In this document: positions 8,839 through 18,469 of the stretch, in pieces
How positions within the stretch are numbered: position 1 is the first letter of the stretch
Layout of the letters: each line of letters begins with the position of its first letter
Origin: Catalimonadaceae bacterium JC749
GTDB lineage: Bacteria; Bacteroidota; Bacteroidia; Cytophagales; Cyclobacteriaceae
DNA length: 64,000 bases
Direction of reading: 5' to 3'
Assembly: GCA_021730635.1 (NCBI GenBank)
Contig: JAJNNC010000005.1
Location: 372,001 to 436,000, forward strand
The notes under the pieces: generated by a model
The model's database searches: none
What the model saw: only the letters and a program-made list of their open reading frames with translations
What the model was told of the DNA's origin: nothing
Position numbers and translations under genes: made by a program

Positions 8839-10215
8839 TTAAATATGTAATCTTCGTGTTAAAGGAGATTTTAGAGAAGCTATCATCAACCCGCCAACGA
8901 ATGTACTGAATCCCAATGCTGTTGGTTGAGCCCATTGCGCCTGAGCAACTAATAACAGGCCAAAGCTCAGCAATATCCATGGCAATAGGTCTCCATGCGT
9001 AATTCTTTGATAACATGCTTGGACAAGCTTCAGGCATATTCCTAAGCGAATTAAAATGACAGCCAATCCCATTAACAAACCTAATTCCCCAATCAATCTT
9101 CCCCACTCGCCTTCAGCAATTAAAAAAGTTCTTCCTCCCGAGAGGAGCACACTCCCAACATTTGTTCCCATTCCTAGCCCATAGCCAAAGAAAGGTAATT
9201 CTGATGGACCTGAAACAGAGCGTAGCAATCCTCCAAGGTAGCGATCTAAGAAAACTCCCTCAACACCTCCCTCAGCTTTATTGGCTGATTCAAAGCGATG
9301 GTTGAACACCTCTGTGGCGGTTTGAAAAAAACTAGCATTGCTTAGGATAGCAATGGCAAGAAACCCACCTGCCAGAGCCACAAGCATACGCCCAAAATAT
9401 TTGGGTTTTCTGGATATGGCCACCATCGTGAAAATAAGAGAAACGCCTACCTGAAAAAAGAGACTTCGGCTGATAGAAAGAGGAATAGCTACAACCAATG
9501 CTGTAGTAGCTCCTAACAGGATTATCTTATTGATGTTCTGAGCAGAAATCCAAAAGTAAATGATAAGACAGGCAACGAAACTAAAAAATAAGGTATTTCC
9601 ATTGGTAAAGGAGAAAGTACCGGAGGGACGAAAATAACCTAATGCTCCACTAAAACCGGATCCATTCATATCTCCCCCTACTCCTCTATTAACCCAGGCT
9701 GATTGTGGACTGTAAAACTGTAGTGCGATAAGCACAGCTACGGGGATAGCCATACATAAAGTAAGCTTTCCCAGTTTTACTACGTCATTATGATTAAAAA
9801 TCCGGCCAATCACAAACATAAAAGGAAAATGAATCAAAAGTATCCTGGCTCCATAGATGGCCACAGGCAAACTGCCATGGCCAAATAGCATAGCAGTAAA
9901 AATTCCTAAAATGCCTATCAATACCATAATACTTAGATAAGATGTTTTTGGTAGCAATCCTTTTTTCCAGCAAAGGATGACCAGCCATAGGGCTAAAGGA
10001 TCCCGGATGAGAAGCAAGGGACCTGACAAGCCAGGCAGAAACCACTTACGCAGCGCTCCTTCAAATATCAGTAAAAAAAAATAAGCCCATATCCCTAGCT
10101 TGAGTAAGCGATACGGATCATTTTTATCCACCAGGTTAAATACTGTGCCATTGGTGGATTTTTTTTTAGATGTTTTATCTGAAGCTGTTGAACTATAAGT
10201 TATCTTCGAAGTCAT
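8839..10215 (-). CDS. O-antigen ligase / Wzy-like polymerase membrane protein
   Basis: A 458-aa polytopic protein with about ten to twelve hydrophobic segments. A large periplasmic loop follows the central segments (region around FNHRFESANKAEGG and LGGLLRSVSGPSELPFFGYGLGMGT). This layout matches the Wzy_C/O-antigen ligase superfamily, which polymerises or ligates lipid-linked repeat units in the periplasm. In a locus with Wzx, Wza and Wzc homologues a Wzy polymerase role is the better guess. Sequence alone does not separate polymerase from ligase. Confidence 0.82.
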   Translation of the reverse strand: MTSKITYSSTASDKTSKKKSTNGTVFNLVDKNDPYRLLKLGIWAYFFLLIFEGALRKWFLPGLSGPLLLIRDPLALWLVILCWKKGLLPKTSYLSIMVLIGILGIFTAMLFGHGSLPVAIYGARILLIHFPFMFVIGRIFNHNDVVKLGKLTLCMAIPVAVLIALQFYSPQSAWVNRGVGGDMNGSGFSGALGYFRPSGTFSFTNGNTLFFSFVACLIIYFWISAQNINKIILLGATTALVVAIPLSISRSLFFQVGVSLIFTMVAISRKPKYFGRMLVALAGGFLAIAILSNASFFQTATEVFNHRFESANKAEGGVEGVFLDRYLGGLLRSVSGPSELPFFGYGLGMGTNVGSVLLSGGRTFLIAEGEWGRLIGELGLLMGLAVILIRLGICLKLVQACYQRITHGDLLPWILLSFGLLLVAQAQWAQPTALGFSTFVGGLMIASLKSPLTRRLHI

Positions 10216-10227
10216 ACGCTGCTTATT

Positions 10228-11478
10228 TTATAAGCTCACTACCTGATGTTGTCTGACAGCATCGGCCAATTCTCGTCCATAGACTTCCCATGGTCTCCGC
10301 CTGGCTGTTTCCATAGCAGCCCTACCAACCTTTGCGATCTGAACAGGCTTTTGCAAAAGATCCTCTATACATTGTTGAAGTGAATGGGTAGAACCAGCCT
10401 CTACCAGCCAGCCGTTCTCCTCATGTGTAATCAGATCAGGTCCGGCCGTTCGTTCAGTAGTGATGACTGGGGTTCCCTGCGACATGGCTTCTGTGATAAC
10501 TAAGCCAAAGCCCTCAAACAAAGAGGGAAATACCAATACATCCTGCTCACGCATCAGCTTAAGCACCTCATGGTGAGGAAGACTGGGAATCCAGTTATGT
10601 TTGGCTAAGGCAGCATCCAGGGGAGGACAGTCATGACTGACTTTGTGCCCAACGACGGTCAAGCTAACATGAGGCGCTAAGCCTTCCACTGCGGTAAATA
10701 GATTAGCTATCCCTTTCCTCTGTGATAGCCCTCCTACGAAAAGAAGTTTCAAAGGCTTTCCTCTCATGACAGGAGTGTTTTTGTGATTCAAGGTTACCGG
10801 TGGAAATCCGTATGGAATTACTTCCACAGGAGCTAGTGTTCCAGGATAATCTTTAAGCGTATTAGCTGTGAAACTACTGGCTACAAAAATTCTATCAGCC
10901 AACCGGAGTTCTTCATCTTTCCGGGCGAGTTTTTTTTCAGAGTCTTTAAAGCCTGTAAGCGTGGTAGCCCATTGTGGCCATTTTTCCTGCTCTTTTTGCA
11001 AAAGTTGGCGTGCGGTACGCCAGTAGCCAATAGGCAGATCATAGAGGCATTGAATTCCTAAGCGCTTTGCTTCTCTAAAAGAAAAGGCAGCCCCATCTTC
11101 ATAGGCATAAACTGCCCTTCCCCCTTTTTTAGCTACATGTTGCAAATGCGCAGCGATTCTTTTATCCTGGCTGTTAAAAACAGCATCAATACTGAACAGA
11201 CCTATTTCATGTTGTATTAAATTATTTAAACCTAATCTGGATGCAAGCAACCTACTAATTTCAAGCCAGGGCCATGTATTTGCTACTGGTTTAATGGCTA
11301 TATCAAAACCCCTGCGGCGAATTTCAGAGAAAGCCTCTATGTTCCCAAATCGATCAAGCAGACTACCTGGAAAAGAAGCTATGGAAGTGTGAAACTCCTG
11401 CAGTAAATTATTTTTAAGTAATCCATAAGCTGCAGCCCTGACATTTGCATTACCAGTAGGATGAGAAAATATGATCAT
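10228..11478 (-). CDS. glycosyltransferase family 4
   Basis: A 416-aa GT-B enzyme beginning MIIFSHPTGNANVRAA. The C-terminal donor-binding motif is PSLFEGFGLVITEAMSQG (about residues 316-333), preceded by the hinge strand LLFVGGLSQRKG (about 249-260). The N-terminal domain resembles a GT4 group that recurs in cyanobacterial and Bacteroidota exopolysaccharide loci (segment VYAYEDGAAFSF). It lies 12 bases before the Wzy-like gene, in the same operon. Confidence 0.9.
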   Translation of the reverse strand: MIIFSHPTGNANVRAAAYGLLKNNLLQEFHTSIASFPGSLLDRFGNIEAFSEIRRRGFDIAIKPVANTWPWLEISRLLASRLGLNNLIQHEIGLFSIDAVFNSQDKRIAAHLQHVAKKGGRAVYAYEDGAAFSFREAKRLGIQCLYDLPIGYWRTARQLLQKEQEKWPQWATTLTGFKDSEKKLARKDEELRLADRIFVASSFTANTLKDYPGTLAPVEVIPYGFPPVTLNHKNTPVMRGKPLKLLFVGGLSQRKGIANLFTAVEGLAPHVSLTVVGHKVSHDCPPLDAALAKHNWIPSLPHHEVLKLMREQDVLVFPSLFEGFGLVITEAMSQGTPVITTERTAGPDLITHEENGWLVEAGSTHSLQQCIEDLLQKPVQIAKVGRAAMETARRRPWEVYGRELADAVRQHQVVSL

Positions 11479-11502
11479 TTATCTACTAAATCATGAATTA
11501 GA

Positions 11503-12594
11503 TTATACAGCAACTTTCTCTTCTAAACATAATATCTCCTTCCATTGAGACACTAAAGATGATGCGGAAAACTTCTGATTGTATAGTTTCATTTGGCCAG
11601 TTCTGGAAACCTTACCTTCCTTTATGTCTTTAGCGAATAAAAGAATGGCCTCTCTGATTTGCCTATAATTTGAGGTCGTAGGTATAACTCGCGTTGAGTG
11701 TTGATCTAGGGCTATATCAACTATGCCACCACGATCTGTAGCCAGCCAAGGTAAGCCACCACTCATAGACTCCAGTAAACTTATAGGCAATCCTTCAGGA
11801 TGGGTTGAAAGCAATAGAAAAGCATCCAGGAAGTTTATAATATTTTCTAATTCTTTTTGTCCATTGAAGGTGCCATGGTATTTCACCATTGGAAATTTCA
11901 TAAAAAATGAACTGGGATAAGCTATTCCCTCTCCCCAAATATGGATTTCAATCAGGTTATTAATATCAGTGTCTTCACTAAGGCGGCAAAGTGTGTCAAT
12001 TCCTTTTTCCGGAATTAAGCGGCCATAATAACCAAATCGAATTTTCTTAACTTTACGATGAGATTTTTCATCCAGTCTCACATTTCGCGAAAAGCATGGC
12101 ACGCTATCTACTTTTCTATTAAGAATTACCTGAATTTTTTTAGCGTTTCGTTGTGAGCAAGCAATCACTACATCAGCAGCATTTAAAGCTTGAAGATAAT
12201 TCTTACCCCATGTAAGTTGATCTTGCTGATCTCCTGAAGTATGATGGTGCTGCACCCATACTTTTGGTTTTCCAACTAATTTCCTAAACAAAGCAATACT
12301 TTCTCCTTGCCCATTAGTGTAAAGGGCATCATAACCTTGAGCTTTAAATAAATTAGCGTTAAGCAATAACCATATGAGCCTTTTCCAACCAGAATTGCTC
12401 CGATATAAGTATACTTTATTGCAAGCTTCTTTTAATCTTGCTTCTTCTTCATGATTCATTTGAAAATTAGGTACCACTAAATCTATAGAAACTCCTGAGT
12501 CAGCCATATGATGGCAAAACTCAAGAATATGACTTTCAATACCACCTGTTTTCATCAATTGGGTAGTATAAAGTAGTAGTTTTTTCAAATTCAA
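11503..12594 (-). CDS. glycosyltransferase family 4
   Basis: A 363-aa GT-B enzyme. The N terminus LLYTTQLMKTGGIESHI has the usual Gly-Gly-Ile-Glu loop, the hinge is IRFGYYGRLIPEKGIDTL (about residue 200), and the donor motif is STHPEGLPISLLESMSGG (about 270-287). The gaps to its neighbours are 24 and 12 bases. The precise sugar is unknown. Confidence 0.9.
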   Translation of the reverse strand: MNLKKLLLYTTQLMKTGGIESHILEFCHHMADSGVSIDLVVPNFQMNHEEEARLKEACNKVYLYRSNSGWKRLIWLLLNANLFKAQGYDALYTNGQGESIALFRKLVGKPKVWVQHHHTSGDQQDQLTWGKNYLQALNAADVVIACSQRNAKKIQVILNRKVDSVPCFSRNVRLDEKSHRKVKKIRFGYYGRLIPEKGIDTLCRLSEDTDINNLIEIHIWGEGIAYPSSFFMKFPMVKYHGTFNGQKELENIINFLDAFLLLSTHPEGLPISLLESMSGGLPWLATDRGGIVDIALDQHSTRVIPTTSNYRQIREAILLFAKDIKEGKVSRTGQMKLYNQKFSASSLVSQWKEILCLEEKVAV

Positions 12595-12606
12595 TTTGTG
12601 TTCTGA

Positions 12607-13650
12607 TTAAGAAATAGACTTTTCTAATCTTGTTACTACCTTATGATCAAAACCATACACCTGATTGAGTCTCTGTCGTGAAATGCCGATTCTATAAATA
12701 ATAAGTAAGGCTAACTTATATACTTTTGCCAACAGAACACTACGTAGCTTCAAAAACTTAAATTGTAAACTATCTGGATTAATTAATATGTTCTCCCCTT
12801 TTGCCACTGAGATAGCTACTATGTTTTCTAAGAACTTCTTTCTTTGCAGAAGTTTTTTTTGTTTAACTGTAGGCACATTAATCTTCTTAGCTTCAAGTAC
12901 TTCTTGATAGGAAGTAATATTAATAAACTCTCTTACTGTCGCAAGCCTTGGATCAGCAGGATTTGGATGTACTACCATCACATTAGCTCCCATTCCTAGA
13001 CAAGGGAGTGCGCAATGAATTTTCGTTGTAACGACCATGGCCGCATTACAATACCTTTTAAGTAAATTCTCCATGTGTTTTTCTGATCTTTCTGCATAGT
13101 TCAAAAAGTCTCCTTCAGGAGCAGGCGGATCATGAGTAACACGTGTAAATGATTTTCCCAACAGTATTTCTAATTTATTTTTTACCTCCTCAGGAATGGG
13201 ATGATCAACACCATCTACTAACAGGATCTCACCAGCGGCATTATTTGCAACAGATTGTCTGCTTGATGTAGTAATAGTTAAACAACCTGAATAATAGGCG
13301 GGAATACCCCAACTAAGAAAAAGATTGAGTGTTTTTTTATCACGACAGCCTATGGGAGCATAATTTTTAAAATGTTCCCTCACTTTTTTATTGAGTAGCA
13401 AAGCTGATTGTGCTATATGTACCGATATGTACACCGGAGCGACATTGGATGGTGGAGGAAATTTATCATAAGAATGCATGTACCACCCGTTAGCAATCAG
13501 CAAAGACTGCTCATTATTATCAATGTCAGCCAGAGTTTCTCTGTCAACCACAAAGGCCTTAGCGGGTAAAAATGCTTTAGCTACCATTCCCTGAAGAACA
13601 TCTCCAATGTTATTTCTTAATTTTCCTTCAATTTGGTAATAGTATTTCAT
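12607..13650 (-). CDS. polysaccharide pyruvyl transferase family protein
   Basis: A 347-aa protein of the PS_pyruv_trans family. The characteristic core is visible as APIGCRDKKTLNLFLSWGIP followed by YYSGCLTIT (about residues 97-128), and a later MVVTTKIHCALPCLGMG segment (about 200) matches the family's conserved TxRxH-like block. Members transfer pyruvate from phosphoenolpyruvate onto hexoses as a ketal, which adds negative charge. Some members have unknown substrates. Position between glycosyltransferases supports a role in decorating this polysaccharide. Confidence 0.85.
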   Translation of the reverse strand: MKYYYQIEGKLRNNIGDVLQGMVAKAFLPAKAFVVDRETLADIDNNEQSLLIANGWYMHSYDKFPPPSNVAPVYISVHIAQSALLLNKKVREHFKNYAPIGCRDKKTLNLFLSWGIPAYYSGCLTITTSSRQSVANNAAGEILLVDGVDHPIPEEVKNKLEILLGKSFTRVTHDPPAPEGDFLNYAERSEKHMENLLKRYCNAAMVVTTKIHCALPCLGMGANVMVVHPNPADPRLATVREFINITSYQEVLEAKKINVPTVKQKKLLQRKKFLENIVAISVAKGENILINPDSLQFKFLKLRSVLLAKVYKLALLIIYRIGISRQRLNQVYGFDHKVVTRLEKSIS

Positions 13651-13682
13651 CTTAAATTATATATAAACGATATGACCAGGAG

Positions 13683-14783
13683 TTAACTTTTGACAAGTAA
13701 CTCAGAGAAATGCAAACTCACTTCTAGTATTAGTGATTTAGGCTTTTTCTTTTTTGGTATATTATGGGGAGTATCATCACAAAAGAATAATAGCTCCTGA
13801 AGATTCTTTAATTCATTATGAACTTGTTTTGGACGTTCTCCTCTAAGAAGCACTGGTAATCCATGTTCTATCATAGCTAATGTAGAACCACTTTTACCGA
13901 CTATATCATAATCAGCCCTTGAGATACCGATATCTGCTCGCAAAAGGTATTGGGAAATTTCTTCTGAAGATAGCATACCCATATCATTGATTGCCTCTGA
14001 ACCCAACATTCGCTTTAGAGTGTCTAAGTATTTTTTTTTATGAGCTCCTCCATTTCCTAATAAAATAAATTTTAAGTTGGAGTTTTTCGATACGGCAATT
14101 TGTTGAATAGCCTCTACTTGTTGTATAAAATCAGCTATACAATTTGTAAAGGTACCAAAGTGAACAACGGTCAATATTTTATTATTTGGCTGAAGATAAG
14201 ATTCGTTGTTTGATATAGGTATATTTCCGAAAAGCGATAAGATCACTGCTTTATCATTGTGTAATTTACTTTTATAAATGGAATTGCTGGTAGTTAAAAT
14301 TTTAGGTTGAAGAATTGTATTAAGACACATGATATTTAGTTTCTGAATGAAGCCTAATAAAGCTTGTTTTTTTGTTGTTTTCCCATGTATCCCCACCCAA
14401 AGCTCATGAAACATGATATGAATTTTTGTGCTTCCTATAATGCGTTTAAGGTTTCTTGCCAAATTAAAAGGCAAACCATGTTTTTGAAAAGAAAAAGGGA
14501 CAAATTGCAAGCTAATCCAGTCAGGTTGAAACTCATCAATCCATTTCTTTGCCCTGTTAAAACGGTTATTTGAAGGATATGTAGTTGGGATCCTTAAGGT
14601 AGGTATCGGTAAATCTTCAATTATTTGCAACCTAAATAACTCTTCTTGTATATAGCTATCATTCAAAGCAATTACAGATACTTGATTGCCTTGTCTGTAT
14701 AATTCGCCTCCTAATCTGCATGTGTAGTCACCTACACCATCTTTACCTGGCTCTAAGCATCCGCAAACGAATAATAATTTCAT
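13683..14783 (-). CDS. glycosyltransferase, GT4-like
   Basis: A 366-aa protein that starts MKLLFVCGCLEPGKDGVGDY; the GVGDYT motif is common in GT4 enzymes acting on capsule and sugar-phosphate substrates. The C-terminal half has LTVVHFGTFTN (hinge strand) and a GISRADYDIVGKSGSTLAMIEHGLPVL region where the donor motif is expected, but the canonical EX7E is not clear. It may be a divergent GT4 enzyme. The coding sequence is more AT-rich than the genes before it and begins the transition to the AT-rich block. Confidence 0.78.
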   Translation of the reverse strand: MKLLFVCGCLEPGKDGVGDYTCRLGGELYRQGNQVSVIALNDSYIQEELFRLQIIEDLPIPTLRIPTTYPSNNRFNRAKKWIDEFQPDWISLQFVPFSFQKHGLPFNLARNLKRIIGSTKIHIMFHELWVGIHGKTTKKQALLGFIQKLNIMCLNTILQPKILTTSNSIYKSKLHNDKAVILSLFGNIPISNNESYLQPNNKILTVVHFGTFTNCIADFIQQVEAIQQIAVSKNSNLKFILLGNGGAHKKKYLDTLKRMLGSEAINDMGMLSSEEISQYLLRADIGISRADYDIVGKSGSTLAMIEHGLPVLLRGERPKQVHNELKNLQELLFFCDDTPHNIPKKKKPKSLILEVSLHFSELLVKS

Positions 14784-14842
14784 TTTATAATGTAAATCTT
14801 TTTATTCTAATTCCCATAATTTACGCAAATTACAATTGACAA

Positions 14843-15676
14843 TTATTTGTAATCTAAAACATCTAAAATATTTCCAAAATGTTTCAAAAACATATCGTGG
14901 ATGTCTTCATTAAAATAATTTTTCCAATCTCCTGGTACCCCTTTTCTATAATGACTATTGATGTCAAGCTTTCCTTTTGGCCTTCCTTTAGTTATATTTT
15001 CCCATGAGTTTTTTTTCATAATTTTTTCAAAGCAGATATTACTTATTTGATTACGAAACTTTGAAGATTTAATAAGACCTCTTTTTTCAAGAGGAACCCT
15101 AGCTTTATAGTATAGATCAGATAATCTATCAAATTGCTTATCATCCGTAATTTTCAAAGAGAAAAAATTAAGAATCCTCCTATAGGAATTTATATGATCC
15201 TTAGATATATCTTCTAATTTTAGTCTTAGTATGTTGTTAGAAGAATAATTACTTAAGGTACATAACTTATCTAGGTACCATTTTTTTGTAAATAGTATTT
15301 CCTCTTTTATACCTTCCTCAATATTTAAACAATGTAATTTCTTCCTGTGCTCAAGCATGGCCTTACCTTCTACTGAATCCATTATAGGATGTACTTTTTT
15401 ATGAGAAAAATAAGCTGAAATAATAATATCACGTGGATCTCGTACTATATGAATGGCCTTAAAATTATCATTAGAATTAATAAAAGATAAGTCAGCATTG
15501 TTAAAGGAGACAAATCCTGCTTTCTTTTTTTCATAGAAATCATTTACAGAATTATAATTTGAATCATTCTCATTGAGTATGTGCACAACTCTTCCATAAG
15601 CCTTAAATAAGTCAAAATTGATTTTATTAAACCACCCAGAACCGCACTTATGATGTAGAAAAAAGAATAATTTCAT
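14843..15676 (-). CDS. sulfotransferase
   Basis: A 277-aa soluble protein. The N-terminal HHKCGSGWFNK (about residues 8-18) is a 5'-phosphosulfate-binding loop, and IHIVRDPRDIIISAYFSH (about 75-92) is the 3'-phosphate-binding motif of PAPS-dependent sulfotransferases. It should move sulfate from PAPS to a sugar hydroxyl. Its stop and the next gene's start share an ATGA-type four-base overlap. The gene is strikingly AT-rich: by my count 15001-15060 has only 15 G+C in 60. Acceptor unknown. Confidence 0.82.
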   Translation of the reverse strand: MKLFFFLHHKCGSGWFNKINFDLFKAYGRVVHILNENDSNYNSVNDFYEKKKAGFVSFNNADLSFINSNDNFKAIHIVRDPRDIIISAYFSHKKVHPIMDSVEGKAMLEHRKKLHCLNIEEGIKEEILFTKKWYLDKLCTLSNYSSNNILRLKLEDISKDHINSYRRILNFFSLKITDDKQFDRLSDLYYKARVPLEKRGLIKSSKFRNQISNICFEKIMKKNSWENITKGRPKGKLDINSHYRKGVPGDWKNYFNEDIHDMFLKHFGNILDVLDYK

Positions 15677-16314
15677 TTTAAAGTAAATAAATAATCTTTT
15701 ATTCGATTAAAGCTAATAATTGTAAAATTTTTTGAAGATTTTTTAGCCTCCTCGAGATCAATTAATTGATATTTTAGGTTTCTAAAATCTGAGTCAAGAA
15801 CATGCTTTATATTATCTTTCCAATTTTTGTACATACTATTATCAATATCTATTTCATGAGATTCATATTGACTTTTTTGCCACTTGTTTATTTTATTGTT
15901 TGCGGCAATAAAAATTACTGGTTTATCAGACTGAAGAATATTATATAACCTATCAATTCTCTTTTGGTACTTCGATTTGACATCTTTAAGCTCAAGTAAT
16001 CCTTTTTTAGAAAAATCATGAGGAAAGAGCATTTTATATTTTTTGCATAAAACAGGAGTAATAATATCATTTGAAATTTTAAGTCCATTTTCTCTTTCAT
16101 CAAAAAGTAATCGCCCTGTAGGTTTGCTTTCAGTTAAATTTTCTTCTTCCAAAAAGCCATAAAAACCATTTCTTATTAATTCGATTGCTGAGGAAATGGG
16201 TGTAACATTCCAATCAAAAGGCAATGCAAATTTACGAAGGTTTTTTGCTCTTAAAAAATGTGAGATAGAACAGTCATTCCCTAAAGGGATTATTATAAAA
16301 TCAACTAAATTCAT
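15673..16314 (-). CDS. DUF1796 family putative papain-like cysteine peptidase
   Basis: A 213-aa protein with the DUF1796 opening: IIPLGNDCSISHFLRAKNLR then FALPFDWNVTP (about residues 6-38). The family is described as putative cysteine peptidase, with the Cys in the GxNC motif as the presumed nucleophile, and it occurs often inside glycan loci. Its real reaction is not established. I start at 16314 (MNLVDFIII); the frame continues to a Met at 16359, but the family normally begins just before the LG-C motif. It overlaps the sulfotransferase by four bases, so the two are cotranslated. Confidence 0.7.
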   Translation of the reverse strand: MNLVDFIIIPLGNDCSISHFLRAKNLRKFALPFDWNVTPISSAIELIRNGFYGFLEEENLTESKPTGRLLFDERENGLKISNDIITPVLCKKYKMLFPHDFSKKGLLELKDVKSKYQKRIDRLYNILQSDKPVIFIAANNKINKWQKSQYESHEIDIDNSMYKNWKDNIKHVLDSDFRNLKYQLIDLEEAKKSSKNFTIISFNRIKDYLFTLK

Positions 16315-16703
16315 TGAAAGTATAATTATATGTAAATGCACAAATATTGAAAAATCCAATAATACCTTTTTCTAAAGTCACATTTTTGATATTAAAAATG
16401 AACGAGTAATATTTGATGTTTAATTAATAATTTTTCCTAGATTTAATAACAATAGTGATTCACTGTTCAAGACACCTACCAAACGAGCACAGTGTTACAA
16501 CCTAGTATTTTTTATGCGTTAAATTTCAGTGTTTATTTTATATATTCTAGCTTGTGTTGGTCTTCAGAAAAAGCAGCTAACTCGACAGTAAATATCAATA
16601 CTATTAGCCTTAACTTTTCTTGGAATAATTAGCCATATTGTTTCTCCTTAATCTATTCTTTCTAAGTAAAAGCCTTTTTTCAAACAAGCATGAGCTTTCA
16701 AAT
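16315..16703. other. intergenic gap inside the polysaccharide locus
   Basis: A 389-base AT-rich gap, the largest inside the otherwise tightly packed minus-strand cluster. I see no coding frame of family character, no clear hairpin followed by a T run and no repeat. It may carry an internal promoter for the DUF1796/sulfotransferase genes, but no convincing Bacteroidota promoter match (TTTG with TAnnTTTG) was found. Confidence 0.5.
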
Positions 16704-17711
16704 TCATTTCCAATATGTTTTAATTATAGAGTTTACAATTTTTATTAGGTTATTCTTTTTGTATTTTGTTTTTTTTATATAATAAAGAATCAACCTATCA
16801 ACCAGGGATCTTGGATCTTTAATATTTCTTTTAGAATTAACTTTTTGACCAATAAGATTCCAGTTGAAATCCCAAATATCTAATTTTTTGAACTTACTTT
16901 CTCCAAATTCATTTATCCAATTAATTATATCTATATCCCACCAGGTTAAATCCTCACTTTCAATATCAAGTTTTTCTGGCCACTCACCCTTTGGTATCCA
17001 CTTTTTATCAATGACTTTTATTGAATTACCATTCCATCCAATAAATTTTCTGTAGTTCTTATTAAGGTCAAATGCAGAGTTTTCACTATTTAAAAACTCC
17101 CATATCATGTACCAGGAATGTTTTTTATAATTTCTAATAATTGGTACATATCCTAAATGCACATTAACAATCTCATTACATAAAAATGGATTTACATTGT
17201 TGTTTGATGGAACACGATCGTTATGTATTTTCTTACCATTGATTTCATTACCATCATCTACATACCCGAATGGTTTCAATTCACCAATGTCATAATATTT
17301 ATCACAATCAGGCAATACGTGTATCCATTTCATATAAATTCTTGAACCAGGATCAAGTTTTTTCAAACTATTCCATTCATTTGAGTCAATAACTTGGGGA
17401 GGAATAAGTTCGTCTGCATCTAATGCCATAACTATACGTTTCTTAGCATCAACTTTTCTTACCAAGTCCCATAGTAATTTGGATCTGTAAAGTTCATCAT
17501 ATTCAGTTTTCTTATTCTCAACTAGCATTACCTTGGGGTGGTTATTTAGTATTTCTCTTGATCTATCTGTTGACAATTGGTCAACCACAATGAATTTATC
17601 CGCCCAATAACTATTAACTTCAAGAAAATATGGTAAAATCCAAGCCTCATTTTTTACTGGTGTAATACAAATAAAAACGACATCATCTGTCATTATTTTT
17701 CTCTTTATCAA
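16704..17711 (-). CDS. glycosyltransferase family 2
   Basis: A 335-aa GT-A type protein. FICITPVKNEAWILPYFLE (about residues 13-31) opens the fold, FIVVDQLSTDRS (about 40) holds the first acidic pair region, and VMALDADELIP (about 95) is the metal-binding DXD. Relatives are usually annotated as glycosyltransferase family 2 within capsule loci. Either Met1 or Met7 (MTDDVVF) could be the start. AT-rich like its neighbours. Sugar specificity unknown. Confidence 0.85.
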   Translation of the reverse strand: MIKRKIMTDDVVFICITPVKNEAWILPYFLEVNSYWADKFIVVDQLSTDRSREILNNHPKVMLVENKKTEYDELYRSKLLWDLVRKVDAKKRIVMALDADELIPPQVIDSNEWNSLKKLDPGSRIYMKWIHVLPDCDKYYDIGELKPFGYVDDGNEINGKKIHNDRVPSNNNVNPFLCNEIVNVHLGYVPIIRNYKKHSWYMIWEFLNSENSAFDLNKNYRKFIGWNGNSIKVIDKKWIPKGEWPEKLDIESEDLTWWDIDIINWINEFGESKFKKLDIWDFNWNLIGQKVNSKRNIKDPRSLVDRLILYYIKKTKYKKNNLIKIVNSIIKTYWK

Positions 17712-17734
17712 ATATGATTAATTGTAAAAGCAAG

Positions 17735-18460
17735 CTATTTTAAGTTAAGCTTTCTTTTCATAAGACCATAAAACGGTATATTTCTTCCCAGCCAGTAATG
17801 AATGTGCATTTTTTTTGAGGCATTCCTACTACCATTAGTTCTTGGAAATTCTTCACTTGATGCTTTTGTATCCAAATACTTGCAAAGGATATCAAAACTG
17901 ACCTGCTGTTCATCAATATTTACTGAAAGTAGATCATTCTGTCTATTATTGAAATATTCAGTAACTTTTTTATGATGATTTCGGTATGTCTCAATTAATT
18001 TTTGTTTATTATATTTTGTAGTTCCATATGTGGCAAAATTTAGTTCATGGTTTATTTCTCCATGTGACCAAAGTACTGCACCTTCCTCAAATAACCATTT
18101 CATGCTTTTCAGCCACTTGATTTCATCACGATAAGTATATATAAATTTACTTTCCTTATATTTTTTATCTAGCTCTTTATAGTATAAAGGAATAGGTAAA
18201 TCCCCAAAAGCATCATACTCATTTAATATATTAGAGTTATATTTTTTATCAAATGCTTTTATTTCTTTTTTTAAAGTCCATGCTCTATAGGGATTAAATT
18301 TTAGATGAGATTTAAATGAATATTCCTTACAAATAATTTCTGGGTGAATAAAAAGCTGTGTTGGATAATGAAATGTCTTGTAACCCAAAATTTTTAAAGC
18401 TTCACATATGGAAGTAGTACCAGTGCGTGATAAACCAATACAAAATACTTTATTCTTCAT
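17735..18460 (-). CDS. sulfotransferase family protein
   Basis: A 241-aa protein with VFCIGLSRTGTTSICEALK (about residues 5-23), the P-loop-like 5'-phosphosulfate-binding motif of the Sulfotransfer_4 group, and FIYTYRDEIKWLKSM (about 124), the position of the 3'-phosphate-binding Arg/Asp. It is not closely similar to the other sulfotransferase at 14843, so two separate sulfation sites are plausible. The gene lies 23 bases from the GT2 gene and 9 from the GT8 gene. Confidence 0.82.
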   Translation of the reverse strand: MKNKVFCIGLSRTGTTSICEALKILGYKTFHYPTQLFIHPEIICKEYSFKSHLKFNPYRAWTLKKEIKAFDKKYNSNILNEYDAFGDLPIPLYYKELDKKYKESKFIYTYRDEIKWLKSMKWLFEEGAVLWSHGEINHELNFATYGTTKYNKQKLIETYRNHHKKVTEYFNNRQNDLLSVNIDEQQVSFDILCKYLDTKASSEEFPRTNGSRNASKKMHIHYWLGRNIPFYGLMKRKLNLK

Positions 18461-18469
18461 CCTAAGCAG

